Positions 30,580 through 40,237 of a DNA stretch of 64,000 nucleotides are shown here, piece after piece. The DNA is from Leptospira sanjuanensis (lineage in GTDB: Bacteria; Spirochaetota; Leptospiria; Leptospirales; Leptospiraceae). Under the pieces are notes generated by a model. That model saw only the letters and a program-made list of their open reading frames with translations, made no database searches and had not been told where the DNA came from. Position 1 is the first letter of the stretch. The number at the start of each line of letters is the position of its first letter. The DNA lies in the NCBI RefSeq assembly GCF_022267375.1, contig NZ_JAIZBH010000001.1, positions 1,656,001 to 1,720,000 of the forward strand. The letters are read 5' to 3'. Both the position numbers and the translations under genes were made by a program.

Positions 30580-30676
30580 CGGGATGGGAAAATATTTCCC
30601 GTCCCGTACTCGGTTTCAAACAGCTCGGTAGAATAGATTCATAACCGTTCCCGGGATTTTTCCCGGATTTTTTTTT
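30580..30676 (+). terminator. Two hairpins ending the SnoaL-like transcript
   Basis: CGGGATGGGAAA (30580-30591) pairs with TTTCCCGTCCCG (30595-30606), with one wobble and a 3-nt loop, directly after the stop codon. A second hairpin, CCGGGA TTTT TCCCGG (30651-30666), is followed by a run of T residues and is the more convincing rho-independent terminator. Confidence 0.7.
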
Positions 30677-30719
30677 ATACGATTGCGCTTTTTTTCCGTA
30701 CGGCTTCTTTGGAAACGAA

Positions 30720-31601
30720 ATGTCTCCGAGAAAAAACAAACCTCCGATGCTCGCTCTTTCCGACGTCGTTGAACGACGGGATCGTTTTTTCTATATCGGG
30801 CGTTTGGAGGATCTTCCGCCTAACTTTCAAGAATACGATAGCGCGCATCGTCATTCTTACTTTGCGCTTTTTTTCTTTGAGAAAGGAGAAGGCATTCATA
30901 CGATCGATTTTCAGGAATTTACGATCGAGCCGAACTCATTGTTCTTTTTAAAACCGGGTCAGGTTCATTCTTGGAAATTTTCAAATCCGGTGAAGGGTTA
31001 CGCGTTGAAAATCTCTCCCGAATTCTATTCGGAACGGGGAGAAACTCTTTCTTCCTTACGCGAATTTCCTTTTTTCTCCTTTGCACCCGGTTTGTCCAAA
31101 ATCGGAATCGATGACGTTTCGAGATTGAACTCCGACTTTCAAAGACTTTTGGAAGAGTTCGTATCGGATAACGATCAAAAAATGCTTTTCGCATTAACGC
31201 AGGTTGCGCTTTATCAGGCGAAAAAAGAATACGCCCGTGGATTCGACGCCCGAACGGATTCGGGAAAATCCGAAACGGTGGTTTCGTTTCAGAGTCTATT
31301 GGAAGAGAATTTTTTGAGGGAACGCAACACTACCTTCTATTCGAGAAAAATCGGAATCGCACCCAACACGCTCAACCGGATCTGTCACGAATCTCTCGGT
31401 AAGTCGGTCAAAGCAGTCATCCACGATCGGATTCTTCTCGAAATCAAACGGCTTCTGCTACATTCGAATTTGAATATTACGCAAATATCATACGAACTCG
31501 GATTCGAGGATAACGCGTATTTCAGCCGGTATTTTAAATCGAAGTCCGGGATCTCGCCGGAAAAGTTTCGGGAATCGCGGACGAAAAACACAACAAAATA
31601 G
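30720..31601 (+). CDS. AraC-family regulator with cupin-type N-terminus
   Basis: A 293-residue protein. Residues 20-140 form an AraC-type cupin (AHRHSYFALFFFEKGEG, then NSLFFLKPGQVHSW) and the C-terminal 100 residues are the double helix-turn-helix (YSRKIGIAPNTLNRICHESLG, then LNITQISYELGFEDNAYFSRYFKSKSGISPEKFR). The inducer is unknown. A DoxX gene follows on the same strand after 65 bp and may be its target. Confidence 0.9.
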   Translation: MSPRKNKPPMLALSDVVERRDRFFYIGRLEDLPPNFQEYDSAHRHSYFALFFFEKGEGIHTIDFQEFTIEPNSLFFLKPGQVHSWKFSNPVKGYALKISPEFYSERGETLSSLREFPFFSFAPGLSKIGIDDVSRLNSDFQRLLEEFVSDNDQKMLFALTQVALYQAKKEYARGFDARTDSGKSETVVSFQSLLEENFLRERNTTFYSRKIGIAPNTLNRICHESLGKSVKAVIHDRILLEIKRLLLHSNLNITQISYELGFEDNAYFSRYFKSKSGISPEKFRESRTKNTTK

Positions 31602-31666
31602 AAAATCCGTCCATTTACATTTCGGTTTAAATTTTCTATAGTTCTCCTATCTTTAAGGAGATTTGA

Positions 31667-32110
31667 ATGGTCGATAAATTCTTTCATACGGAAGCCAGTT
31701 GGATTCTTACCTGTTTGAGAATCACGTTAGGCGTTGTTATGCTTCCTCACGGATTGCAGAAACTTTTCGGATGGTTCGGAGGTTTCGGCTTCGGAGCCAC
31801 GATGAACTTTTTCTCTTCTCAGGGAATCCCTTCCTTGGTCGCGTTTCTTGTGATCGTCGCCGAATCCTTCGGTGCGCTCGGTTTGATCCTCGGATTTTGT
31901 ACGAAACTTTCCGCGTTCGGAATCGCGCTGACGATGATCGGAGCCGCATTCTTTGTCAGGGAACACGGATTCTTTATGAACTGGTTCGGCAACCAAGGCG
32001 GAGAAGGTTTCGAATACCACATTCTTGCGATCGGAATCGCGATCGCGTTGTTGTTCGAAGGAGGCGGAGCGTTTTCGATAGACGCTTTGATCGCGGAGAA
32101 GTTCGAATAA
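31667..32110 (+). CDS. DoxX-family membrane protein
   Basis: A 147-residue protein with four transmembrane helices and the DoxX pattern: LRITLGVVMLPHGLQKLFGWFGG, then FFSSQGIPSLVAFLVIVAESFGALGLILG and a last segment after EYHILAIGIAIALLFEGGGAFS. DoxX proteins are small inner-membrane proteins linked to quinone or thiol redox chemistry; the role here is not known. AAGGAG precedes the ATG by 7 bases. Confidence 0.88.
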   Translation: MVDKFFHTEASWILTCLRITLGVVMLPHGLQKLFGWFGGFGFGATMNFFSSQGIPSLVAFLVIVAESFGALGLILGFCTKLSAFGIALTMIGAAFFVREHGFFMNWFGNQGGEGFEYHILAIGIAIALLFEGGGAFSIDALIAEKFE

Positions 32111-32129
32111 GGTTTCCTTTTCCACACTG

Positions 32130-32156
32130 GATCCCGGGGAAACTCGGGATCTTTTT
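32130..32156 (+). terminator. Terminator after the DoxX gene
   Basis: GATCCCG (32130-32136) pairs with CGGGATC (32145-32151) around an 8-nt loop, and TTTTT follows. It overlaps the stop codon of the minus-strand AraC remnant, so it may also have been that gene's 3' hairpin. Confidence 0.75.
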
Positions 32157-32333
32157 ATACTGCCGCTTTTCTTCTGGTTTGACTCGGAGTTTTTCCGGTG
32201 ATCTTTCGAAAGGAATCGTTAAACGAAGACTTGGAATTGAATCCCACAAAATAACAGATGGAAAGAATGTCTTGTTCCCGATTTTCGTTTAAGAGGGAGA
32301 CCGCCTCAGCAATTCGATAACGGTTGATATACG
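32155..32333 (-). pseudogene. AraC-family regulator remnant, C-terminal DNA-binding end only
   Basis: Reading the minus strand gives about 59 codons ending in a stop at 32155: the segment runs YINRYRIAEAVSLL, then ILSICYFVGFNSKSSF, then FRKITGKTPSQTRRK. This is the second helix-turn-helix of an AraC regulator (the usual (I)xxAxxxGFxxxSxFxRxFKxxxGxxPxxxR). Upstream the same frame meets a TGA after eight more codons and the first helix-turn-helix and effector domain are missing. No start is available. It is therefore a truncated leftover of a second AraC gene. Confidence 0.8.
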
Positions 32334-32668
32334 CTGCACGATCTGTTCAGCCTCCGCTCGGCGGTCCCGACTTCCCGCAGCCGTATCCCCCTCATAACCG
32401 GAAAGGGGACGTGTTTCGAGTATTCAAATCTCCGAATACGGACGCGGGTCAAAAACGGAACCGTTTTATCGAAAGGCACAAGTATTTCGTGACGCTTCCG
32501 AACGATCCGGATTGGTATTACTGGGATTATCAAAAGATGAGAAGGGAATACGGTCCCGAAGAAATGGGAACCAAACAGCCGATCGGCTTGCCCGCGGCCC
32601 CTCATCCCTGGTGTTCGAGAAACGTTTCGGAAGTGGAGGACTTAGTCGAGTATATTCTAACACTCTAA
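32324..32668 (+). pseudogene. Orphan C-terminal-looking ORF, possibly a gene fragment
   Basis: An open frame of 114 codons whose first codon, TTG 32324, lies inside the antisense AraC remnant. From about residue 12 the product reads like a normal protein, with SVQPPLGGPDFPQPYPPHN, then WYYWDYQKMRREYGPEEMG and a C-terminal SRNVSEVEDLVEYILTL. It has no ribosome-binding site and no recognisable domain. I interpret it as the 3' end of a gene whose front was lost when the junction near 32334 formed; a functional small gene cannot be excluded. Confidence 0.4.
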
Positions 32669-32798
32669 TGTTTCAAAGTTTATCGAGGTCCGCGATAACG
32701 CGGCCTCGGTGTTCGTTTGGAATCGTCAATCGATCCTTTGAATACTCTCATGGACCGTTCTTGTTGAAAAGCGGTTTTGTCCGGACGGTAGAAAAGAA

Positions 32799-33851
32799 CT
32801 ATTTGGATTTTTTTCTTTTGGTCGCCGATTTCTTTTTGGGATTTGTTAAACGAATTCGATTTTTAGCGGTTTTGACCGTATTGGAAACGGTTACGACGTT
32901 CCTTTTTTTTACGGAACCCGTTCCATTCGATTCGCTCGCTTTCTTGCCGTTCTTGCTTTGGGTAAACAGTTTCAACAAAAGTCTGCCGATTTCTTCTCCC
33001 TTATCGATTCCCAGATCCACCGTCTTTTTGAGTTTGGAACCGTTCGTCGTTACGAGGGTTACGGGCAACGGATCATCCGGTGAAATCGTATGAATCCGCA
33101 CACCTTTGGGAGGTTTCTGCGCGACTTCCCGTGCGAGATTGAAATGATGATGATGCCAGCGATTCATCAACTTCGCCATTCTCCAGTCCTTTGGAAAGGA
33201 AAGAAGACTGGTAAGCATACTAAACGGCGGCGAAACCCTTTCCACGGGAGAATTTAAGACAACCGTAATATCTTTGTATCCCGCTTCGATCAGATCCTCC
33301 AAGGGAAGAGGATTGAGGACCGCCGCATCGGAATACAAACGTCCGTCGACTCTGTGTTTTCCGCGAGTCGCGATCGGAAGCGATGTGGCCGCTTTCAAAA
33401 GATCGAATATATTCGAAGAGGTTGCGCGCACGTATTCGATGGTTCTTGTTTGAAGGTTGCTGACCGCGACTCGAAATTCGGGAAGGCCGAACTTTTCGAA
33501 ATTCTCCGCAGGCAGAGGATATTTCGAACCGAACAGATCGTCCACGAGATATTCCTGATCGAGAAACGTTTTTCCGCGGAACGGATGAAACGGTGAAATC
33601 AACTTTCTTCCGGCAAGTTCGAAATACCAGATCGCGAGAGTCTTGAGACTTTTTTCCGGTTCCGGTTTGGGCATAGTCACGTAATACGCGGCGGAACAAG
33701 CTCCGGACGAAACCGCTACCACCAGATCGAAATGTTTGGGTGAGACCAGAGTATGCAAAGAATGTAATGCTCCTCCGGCAAACGCCCCCTTCATGCCGCC
33801 GCCCTCCACTAAAAGGGCGCGTTTACTTCCTTTGGCTTCTGGAATTTTCAT
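32799..33851 (-). CDS. Patatin-like phospholipase
   Basis: A 350-residue lipid acyl hydrolase. The oxyanion-hole motif is GGGMKG (residues 18-23), the nucleophile serine lies in AVSSGAC (the usual G-x-S-x-G with the first Gly changed to Ala), and the catalytic aspartate is in SDAAVLNPLP. The C-terminus is very basic and Lys/Ser-rich. The start codon overlaps the stop of the acyltransferase gene (ATGA, 33848-33851), indicating translational coupling. It probably acts on membrane phospholipids with its partner. Confidence 0.85.
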   Translation of the reverse strand: MKIPEAKGSKRALLVEGGGMKGAFAGGALHSLHTLVSPKHFDLVVAVSSGACSAAYYVTMPKPEPEKSLKTLAIWYFELAGRKLISPFHPFRGKTFLDQEYLVDDLFGSKYPLPAENFEKFGLPEFRVAVSNLQTRTIEYVRATSSNIFDLLKAATSLPIATRGKHRVDGRLYSDAAVLNPLPLEDLIEAGYKDITVVLNSPVERVSPPFSMLTSLLSFPKDWRMAKLMNRWHHHHFNLAREVAQKPPKGVRIHTISPDDPLPVTLVTTNGSKLKKTVDLGIDKGEEIGRLLLKLFTQSKNGKKASESNGTGSVKKRNVVTVSNTVKTAKNRIRLTNPKKKSATKRKKSK

Positions 33852-34618
33852 ACGATGGATTCGACCGCCTGTGTGTCCGGTTCTTCAAAACTTTCTAATT
33901 TAGCTTTTTTGAATTCGAATGGGTAAGTCATGTTCGTGAGCGAGGCGATTTCGTGCATACGTTCGTGTAGAAATTCTTCCGGGTCCTGATTCGGATTCAG
34001 ATACTTCAATTCTCCGATTCGAATCGTTAGTTTCGTTCTACGAAAAAATCCCCTCGGTCTGTAGTCCAGTCCTAAACACAAAACGGGGAGGGGAGCTTCC
34101 GGTTTTCCGACGATAAAACGAAACGCTCCGGGTCTTCCCTTTCCCATCTTATAAGGGACGGTGGTTTGTTCCGGAAAAATCACGAGCATATTTCCGTTGT
34201 ACAAAACCTTCTTTGCAAAAAGAAGGTCGCGTTTGCTTTTGCGCGGTTCGAGTCTGTTGAGGGGAATTCCACCGCATTTTAAAAAGAAGTCGAAAAATTT
34301 AGGATCGGCCATCGAGTCCTTCATGATCGCCCAGATGTCCCAGCGCGCTTTGTAAAGTCCTTTGGCGAGTCCCACGGGAATGTCGTCGTTGCGCTGGTGT
34401 TTTACGAGCACGAGTACGGTCCCTTCTTTGGGAACGTTTTCGATCCCGATCAGCTCGGTCTTATACAAAAGACTTCCGTAGATGTTTCCGAACCAACGGA
34501 GAAGTTTCCGAACTCTGTGAGAGCTTCCCGGATGCACTCCCGGTTCCGCGTCGGGTGCGTCGTATTTTCGTTTGGGTTGTTTCGTTTCTTTTTGAGTGCG
34601 TTTTCGTTTCGAATTCAT
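33848..34618 (-). CDS. 1-acyl-glycerol-3-phosphate acyltransferase (PlsC family)
   Basis: A protein of about 256 residues from the ATG at 34618. The catalytic H-x4-D motif is KHQRNDD, followed by GGIPLNR (glycerophosphate-binding) and FPEQTTVP, where many relatives have EGTRS. The N-terminal 35 residues are basic and Lys-rich. A longer frame reaches 34828 but the added residues look non-coding. It probably acylates lysophosphatidic acid or a related glycerol lipid, and the coupled patatin suggests acyl-chain remodelling. Confidence 0.85.
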   Translation of the reverse strand: MNSKRKRTQKETKQPKRKYDAPDAEPGVHPGSSHRVRKLLRWFGNIYGSLLYKTELIGIENVPKEGTVLVLVKHQRNDDIPVGLAKGLYKARWDIWAIMKDSMADPKFFDFFLKCGGIPLNRLEPRKSKRDLLFAKKVLYNGNMLVIFPEQTTVPYKMGKGRPGAFRFIVGKPEAPLPVLCLGLDYRPRGFFRRTKLTIRIGELKYLNPNQDPEEFLHERMHEIASLTNMTYPFEFKKAKLESFEEPDTQAVESIV

Positions 34619-35230
34619 ACGTTTTATCCGAGTCGAATGCGGGCTCTCGGTTGCAAAAAATGGCGAGATTTTTTCGCAATTTCCGGGCTTTTTCGTTACG
34701 TTTTTGTTACGGAAGAAATTAACATTTGTTAATATCGATTCGCCTCCTTGTCCGCGTCTGAACGGCAAGGAGGGAGCCGATTTACGGGGAAGAACGGTCT
34801 GAAGTTCACTTTGAGCGTTTGCTCGCATTGCGAAGTTTTCTTACTTTGTTTTTTTCGGATACGTGGACGATTTCTTTAGGGAGCCTGGTTTTCTTTTTCT
34901 TCGTTTTCTTTTGTTAAAGAGAGAAATGTTCGGTAAACGAGAGAAACCTTATGGAATTCTTTCGTTCCTCAAATTCGTTTCATAAAAAGTATACAATGCC
35001 ATTTCGTTTAACAAACGTTTGATTTATTTTTAATCCGTTTGTTCTATATTTAATGAGCGTTCCGATTTAAAAACACGCGCTTTTGCAGTGTAATGAAATA
35101 AATTTCATGAAACTCCGTTGATGCGATCGATTTTAATTTGTTTATGGTTGCTTAATATTCAATTTTGTTTCATAATCAAGATTTGTGAAAAAATTCACGA
35201 TGATCCGACGTTTATATCCGAGGTGTCGAT
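34619..35230. other. Intergenic region between divergent units
   Basis: The 612-bp gap separates the PlsC/patatin pair (minus) from the poly-HAMP kinase (plus). It is AT-rich toward the kinase. Visible elements are the palindrome CAAACGTTTG (35012-35021), a GTGAA-AAAA-TTCAC dyad (35185-35198) about 33 bp before the kinase start, and several AT-rich stretches that could be promoters. No convincing ORF was found. Confidence 0.5.
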
Positions 35231-38200
35231 ATGGCAAATACAAGGGTGGCGGAATACGTAGAACGGGATGCATTGGATTTAAAGCAGATCTTAAAGGTTC
35301 TCTCCGCGCTCAAACGCGGCGATCTTTCTCAGAGAATGCCTTTGGATTCGCCGGGTATCTCGGGCAAAATCGCGGATTTGATAAACGACATCATAGATCA
35401 GAACGACCGAATGGTGCAGGAATTCGAGCGCATCAGCAACGAAGTCGGTCAAGAAGGTAAGATCTCCAAAAGAATCAGCGCCGTAACTGCAACCGGTTCC
35501 TGGGCCAAGTGTATGGATTCGGTTAACTCTCTTATCGGAAACTTAGTTCAACCGAATACGGAAGTTATGCGTGTGATCGGCGCCGTAGCAGGCGGCGACC
35601 TTTCGCAAAACATGTCCCTCGAAATCGAAGGAAGACCTTTAAAGGGAGAATTCCTCCGCACGGCAAAGATCGTAAATACGATGGTGGACCAGTTGAACTC
35701 GTTCGCATCGGAGGTGACTCGTGTTGCGAAGGAAGTGGGTACGGAAGGGATTCTCGGCGGTCAAGCGGACGTGCGCGATGTCGCCGGAACTTGGAAGGAT
35801 TTAACGGATTCCGTGAACTCGATGGCGTCGAACTTAACGGGTCAGGTGCGTAACATCGCGGACGTAACGACCGCGGTCGCAAAGGGCGACTTGTCCAAAA
35901 AAATCACAGTGGACGTTAAGGGAGAAATATTAGAACTTAAGAATACGATCAACACGATGGTGGACCAGTTGAACTCGTTCGCATCGGAAGTGACTCGTGT
36001 TGCAAAGGAAGTGGGAACGGAAGGAAAGCTCGGCGGTCAAGCGGATGTGCGCGGGGTCGCGGGAACTTGGAAGGACTTAACGGATTCCGTGAACTCGATG
36101 GCGTCGAACTTAACGGGTCAGGTGCGAGATATCGCCGAAGTGACAAAAGCCGTGGCGACGGGTGACTTGTCCAAAAAGATCACCGTGGATGTGAAAGGCG
36201 AGATCCTTGAGTTGAAGGACACGATCAACACGATGGTGGATCAGTTGAACTCGTTCGCATCGGAAGTGACTCGGGTTGCAAAGGAAGTAGGAACGGAAGG
36301 AAAGCTCGGCGGTCAAGCGGATGTGCGCGGTGTCGCGGGAACTTGGAAGGACTTAACGGATTCCGTGAACTCGATGGCGTCGAACTTAACGGGTCAGGTG
36401 CGTAACATCGCGGACGTAACGACCGCGGTTGCGCGAGGCGACTTGTCCAAAAAGATCACCGTGGACGTTAAGGGAGAAATATTAGAACTTAAGAATACGA
36501 TCAACACGATGGTGGACCAGTTGAACTCGTTCGCATCGGAAGTGACTCGGGTGGCGCGAGAAGTGGGAACGGAAGGAAAACTCGGCGGTCAAGCGGACGT
36601 GCGCGGTGTCGCCGGAACTTGGAAGGATTTAACGGATTCCGTGAACTCGATGGCGTCGAACTTAACGGGTCAGGTGCGTAACATCGCGGACGTAACGACC
36701 GCGGTTGCGCGAGGCGACTTGTCCAAAAAGATCACCGTGGACGTTAAGGGAGAAATATTAGAACTTAAGAATACGATCAATACGATGGTGGACCAGTTGA
36801 ACTCGTTCGCATCGGAGGTGACTCGTGTTGCAAAGGAAGTGGGAACGGAAGGGATTCTCGGCGGTCAAGCGGATGTGCGCGGTGTCGCGGGAACTTGGAA
36901 GGACTTAACGGATTCCGTGAACTTCATGGCAAACAACCTCACGACTCAGGTGCGGGGCATCGCGAAGATCGTGACCTCGGTCGCAAACGGAGACTTGAAA
37001 AAGAAACTCTACTTGGAAGCGAAGGGAGAAATCGCCGAGCTTTCGGATACGATCAACGACATGATCGACACCTTAGGACTGTTTGGCGATCAGGTGACAA
37101 CGGTGGCAAGAGAGGTTGGAATCGAAGGAAAACTCGGCGGACAAGCGAGCGTCCCCGGAGCGGCCGGTCTTTGGAGAGACCTTACGGATAACGTGAACCA
37201 GCTCGCGAGTAACTTGACCTCTCAGGTGAGGGCGATCGCGGAAGTCGCAACCGGTGTTACGAAAGGGGATCTTTCCCGAACCGTAATGGTAAAGGCGGCC
37301 GGAGAGGTTGCGGCCTTATCGGATAACATCAATGAGATGATCCGCAACTTGAGAGAAACGACCCGAATCAACACCGAGCAAGACTGGCTCAAAACGAACC
37401 TCGCCAAGTTCACGCGCTTGCTGCAAGGTCAAAGAAACTTGGTGAACGTCAGCAAACTGATTCTCTCCGAATTGGCACCTCTTGTCTCCGCGCAACACGG
37501 GGCTTTTTTTATTACGGAGACAGTCGAGAACGAACCGTCCTTGAAGCTGCTCGTAAGCTACGCCTATCAGGAGCGCAAACACGTATCGAACCGATTCCGT
37601 CCGGGCGAGGGTCTCGTAGGCCAGTGTTTTCTTGAAAAGGAAAGAATCATGCTTACGAACGTGCCCACGGATTACATCAAGATCAGTTCGGCGCTCGGAG
37701 AAGCGGCTCCTTTGAACATAGTCGTATTACCGGTGTTATTCGAAGGAGAAGTCAGGGCGATCATCGAACTTGCGTCCTTCTCGAACTTCACTCCCATTCA
37801 CTTGAACTTCGTGGATCAGCTTACGGAAAGTATCGGAATCGTGTTGAACACGATTGCGGCAAGTATGAGAACCGAGGAACTCTTGATTCAATCCCAAACC
37901 TTGACGGAAGAACTTCAAGGACGTCAGGAAGAATTGACCAAAACGAACGAACGTCTGGAAGAACAAGCCAAGTCGCTGCAGGATTCAGAAGATCTTCTCA
38001 AAAAGCAAAGGGAGGAATTGCAGGAAAAGAACGACGAATTGGAGGAAAAAGCGCGTCTTCTCGCAAAGAACAACGACGAGGTGGAACGCAAAAATCAGGA
38101 AGTGGAACAGGCGAGACATTCTCTCGAAGAAAAGGCGAGACAGCTCGCGCTCACTTCCCGGTATAAGTCCGAGTTTTTGGCGAACATGTCCCACGAACTG

Positions 38201-40234
38201 AGAACTCCTTTGAACAACATGCTGATTCTTTCACGATTGTTATACGACAACGAAAACGAAAGTCTGTCGCCGAAACAGATCGAATACGCGAAAACGATTC
38301 ACAGTTCCGGATACGATCTGCTTCAATTGATCAACGATATATTAGATCTTTCTAAAATAGAATCTGGTAAGATGACGGTCGATCTGGATGCGATCTCTTT
38401 CCGCGAACTCGCGGATTATCTGGAACGATCGTTTCGCGAAACGGCGAGAAACAAGGAACTTAAGTTCCGCGTGGAACTGCACTCGGGGTTGCCGATCCGC
38501 ATGACGACCGATTTACAGAGACTGCAGCAGATTCTCCGCAACCTTCTTTCGAACGCGTTCAAGTTCACCGAAAAAGGCGGCGTGGATCTGAGGATCGCGC
38601 CGGTCGTAACGGGTTGGGACAGAGAACACAAAATTCTTCAGCAGGCGAAAACCGTAATCGAGTTCTCCGTAACCGATACGGGAATCGGAATTCCTGTCGA
38701 AAAACAAAGCCTGATCTTTGAAGCGTTTCGCCAAGCCGACGGAAGTACGAGCCGAAAATACGGAGGCACCGGACTCGGACTTTCGATCAGCAAAGAAATC
38801 ACGAGACTGTTGGGCGGCGAATTGCAATTGATAAGCGAACCGGGAAAAGGAAGCAGATTCGCGTTGTATCTTCCCGCCGAATACATTCCCACCGAGATCA
38901 ATCTAGAACCGGAGGACATGAACGAACCGAAGTGGGTGCAATCTCCGGTATTGGACGATCGAGGCGGAACCTATATTCCGAACATTATCGGCAAATCGAT
39001 ATTAGGCGATGATCATTCCCAAAAACAAAGGGAGGTCATCGAGGACGATCGGTCCAATCTCTCGGGAGAAGTCGTTCTCATCATCGAAAAAAACGAGGCC
39101 CTCGCGAGACGATTGTTGAAAAGCGTTCGAGCCAACGGATTCAAAGGACTCGTTGCGATGGACGGAAAAACGGGTCTTTCGTTTTTGAAAGGTTATTCCG
39201 TTCATGCGGTTCTTTTGGACTTTCATCTGGACGATATGAACGGATGGTTCATCCTCAATTGGCTGAAGAAGGAACCGAAGTTCAGACACGTTCCCGTTCT
39301 GATCGTATCGGAGGACGATCAATGGAGAAGAAGTTTGAGAATGGGGGCTTTGGGCCATATCGCCAAACCCGTGGACGAAGCAGCTTTACAGAGAGAACTG
39401 AATCGTGTTCGCAAGTTCATACAATCGCAGCCGAGACATCTTTTGATCGCCGACTCCGATCGGAAACATAGTAAAAAACTTTTAGAACTGATCGGAAACG
39501 GCGATGTAATCGCGAAAGTTGCCGCTTCGAGCCGCGAAGTTTTGGAAAGTCTTAAGGAGGAATCCTTCGAGTGTATGATTTCTTCTCTACAACTGAAGGA
39601 TTCTAACGTGTTCGATCTTGTCAAAGAGATCAATCAATCCGGTTTCGATCAGATTCCGATCGTGGTCTATTCCGATAACGCGTTTGGAGAAGAGGATCGT
39701 ATTAAAATTCAAGGATTAAAGAAAACGAATACGATCAAAGAAGCGGAAACCGTTGCCGCACTGGTGGAAGAAACCGCGGTTTTTCTGCATAGATCCCAAG
39801 AAAGTATTTCACCCGAGCAAAGAGCGCTTTTAACCGAGGCCTCCCACAACGATCCCATATTGATCGGTCATAAAGTTCTCATCGTGGACGACGATATACG
39901 AAACATCTTCGCTCTTACGAGTATTCTCGAACAGCACAAGATGAAGGTCGCGTTTGCGGAGAACGCAAAAGACGGGATCGAACTTTTAAAAAGCGCATCG
40001 GATATTGAAATCGTGATCATGGACGTAATGATGCCCGATATGGACGGTTACGAAGCGATGAAAACGATCCGCGCAGATAAACAGTTTGCCTCGCTTCCGA
40101 TCATTGCGCTCACCGCCAAAGCGATGAAGGGAGATCGAGAAAAATGTATCGAAGCCGGTGCGAGCGATTACATCACGAAACCAGTGGACGTGGATCAGTT
40201 TCTTTCCCTTCTAAGAGTTTGGTTATGCAGGTAA
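35231..40234 (+). CDS. Poly-HAMP hybrid histidine kinase (Nik1-like group III)
   Basis: A 1,667-residue soluble kinase without transmembrane helices. Residues 20-715 are serial HAMP units (seven repeats of about 92 residues with DVKGEI-like and [13 protein letters not shown] signatures), followed by a GAF domain (about 720-880), a coiled coil to about 975, HisKA ([13 protein letters not shown], His near 986), HATPase ([13 protein letters not shown]) and three receivers. Receiver 1 keeps its Asp ([12 protein letters not shown]), receiver 2 lacks it ([10 protein letters not shown]), and receiver 3 is canonical ([11 protein letters not shown], Asp1598). The architecture matches the osmosensing group III kinases of fungi and related bacterial proteins. 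Ligand unknown. Confidence 0.93.
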   Translation: MANTRVAEYVERDALDLKQILKVLSALKRGDLSQRMPLDSPGISGKIADLINDIIDQNDRMVQEFERISNEVGQEGKISKRISAVTATGSWAKCMDSVNSLIGNLVQPNTEVMRVIGAVAGGDLSQNMSLEIEGRPLKGEFLRTAKIVNTMVDQLNSFASEVTRVAKEVGTEGILGGQADVRDVAGTWKDLTDSVNSMASNLTGQVRNIADVTTAVAKGDLSKKITVDVKGEILELKNTINTMVDQLNSFASEVTRVAKEVGTEGKLGGQADVRGVAGTWKDLTDSVNSMASNLTGQVRDIAEVTKAVATGDLSKKITVDVKGEILELKDTINTMVDQLNSFASEVTRVAKEVGTEGKLGGQADVRGVAGTWKDLTDSVNSMASNLTGQVRNIADVTTAVARGDLSKKITVDVKGEILELKNTINTMVDQLNSFASEVTRVAREVGTEGKLGGQADVRGVAGTWKDLTDSVNSMASNLTGQVRNIADVTTAVARGDLSKKITVDVKGEILELKNTINTMVDQLNSFASEVTRVAKEVGTEGILGGQADVRGVAGTWKDLTDSVNFMANNLTTQVRGIAKIVTSVANGDLKKKLYLEAKGEIAELSDTINDMIDTLGLFGDQVTTVAREVGIEGKLGGQASVPGAAGLWRDLTDNVNQLASNLTSQVRAIAEVATGVTKGDLSRTVMVKAAGEVAALSDNINEMIRNLRETTRINTEQDWLKTNLAKFTRLLQGQRNLVNVSKLILSELAPLVSAQHGAFFITETVENEPSLKLLVSYAYQERKHVSNRFRPGEGLVGQCFLEKERIMLTNVPTDYIKISSALGEAAPLNIVVLPVLFEGEVRAIIELASFSNFTPIHLNFVDQLTESIGIVLNTIAASMRTEELLIQSQTLTEELQGRQEELTKTNERLEEQAKSLQDSEDLLKKQREELQEKNDELEEKARLLAKNNDEVERKNQEVEQARHSLEEKARQLALTSRYKSEFLANMSHELRTPLNNMLILSRLLYDNENESLSPKQIEYAKTIHSSGYDLLQLINDILDLSKIESGKMTVDLDAISFRELADYLERSFRETARNKELKFRVELHSGLPIRMTTDLQRLQQILRNLLSNAFKFTEKGGVDLRIAPVVTGWDREHKILQQAKTVIEFSVTDTGIGIPVEKQSLIFEAFRQADGSTSRKYGGTGLGLSISKEITRLLGGELQLISEPGKGSRFALYLPAEYIPTEINLEPEDMNEPKWVQSPVLDDRGGTYIPNIIGKSILGDDHSQKQREVIEDDRSNLSGEVVLIIEKNEALARRLLKSVRANGFKGLVAMDGKTGLSFLKGYSVHAVLLDFHLDDMNGWFILNWLKKEPKFRHVPVLIVSEDDQWRRSLRMGALGHIAKPVDEAALQRELNRVRKFIQSQPRHLLIADSDRKHSKKLLELIGNGDVIAKVAASSREVLESLKEESFECMISSLQLKDSNVFDLVKEINQSGFDQIPIVVYSDNAFGEEDRIKIQGLKKTNTIKEAETVAALVEETAVFLHRSQESISPEQRALLTEASHNDPILIGHKVLIVDDDIRNIFALTSILEQHKMKVAFAENAKDGIELLKSASDIEIVIMDVMMPDMDGYEAMKTIRADKQFASLPIIALTAKAMKGDREKCIEAGASDYITKPVDVDQFLSLLRVWLCR
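35640..37000 (+). repeat. Near-identical 276-bp tandem coding repeats (HAMP array)
   Basis: The string ATGGTGGACCAGTTGAACTC recurs with slight change near 35680, 35956, 36232, 36508 and 36784, a constant 276-bp spacing (92 codons). Long stretches between copies are identical or differ at a few third positions; copies 3 and 4 are the most alike. This is a tandem DNA repeat within a coding region, liable to recombination and hard to assemble from short reads. Confidence 0.9.
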
Positions 40235-40237
40235 AGT

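Noticed and set aside
30134..30739. A 201-codon minus-strand frame across the SnoaL-like gene
   Set aside because: It lies antisense to a well-started SnoaL-like gene and across its terminators; composition and lack of domains indicate a shadow frame.
32512..33093. A 193-codon plus frame over the patatin gene's 3' end
   Set aside because: Antisense to the patatin coding region and without domains or a ribosome-binding site.
35640..37000. Repeats that might look like a CRISPR array or satellite
   Set aside because: The 276-bp period is a multiple of three, the frame is open throughout, and the repeats encode HAMP units; there are no short spacers.
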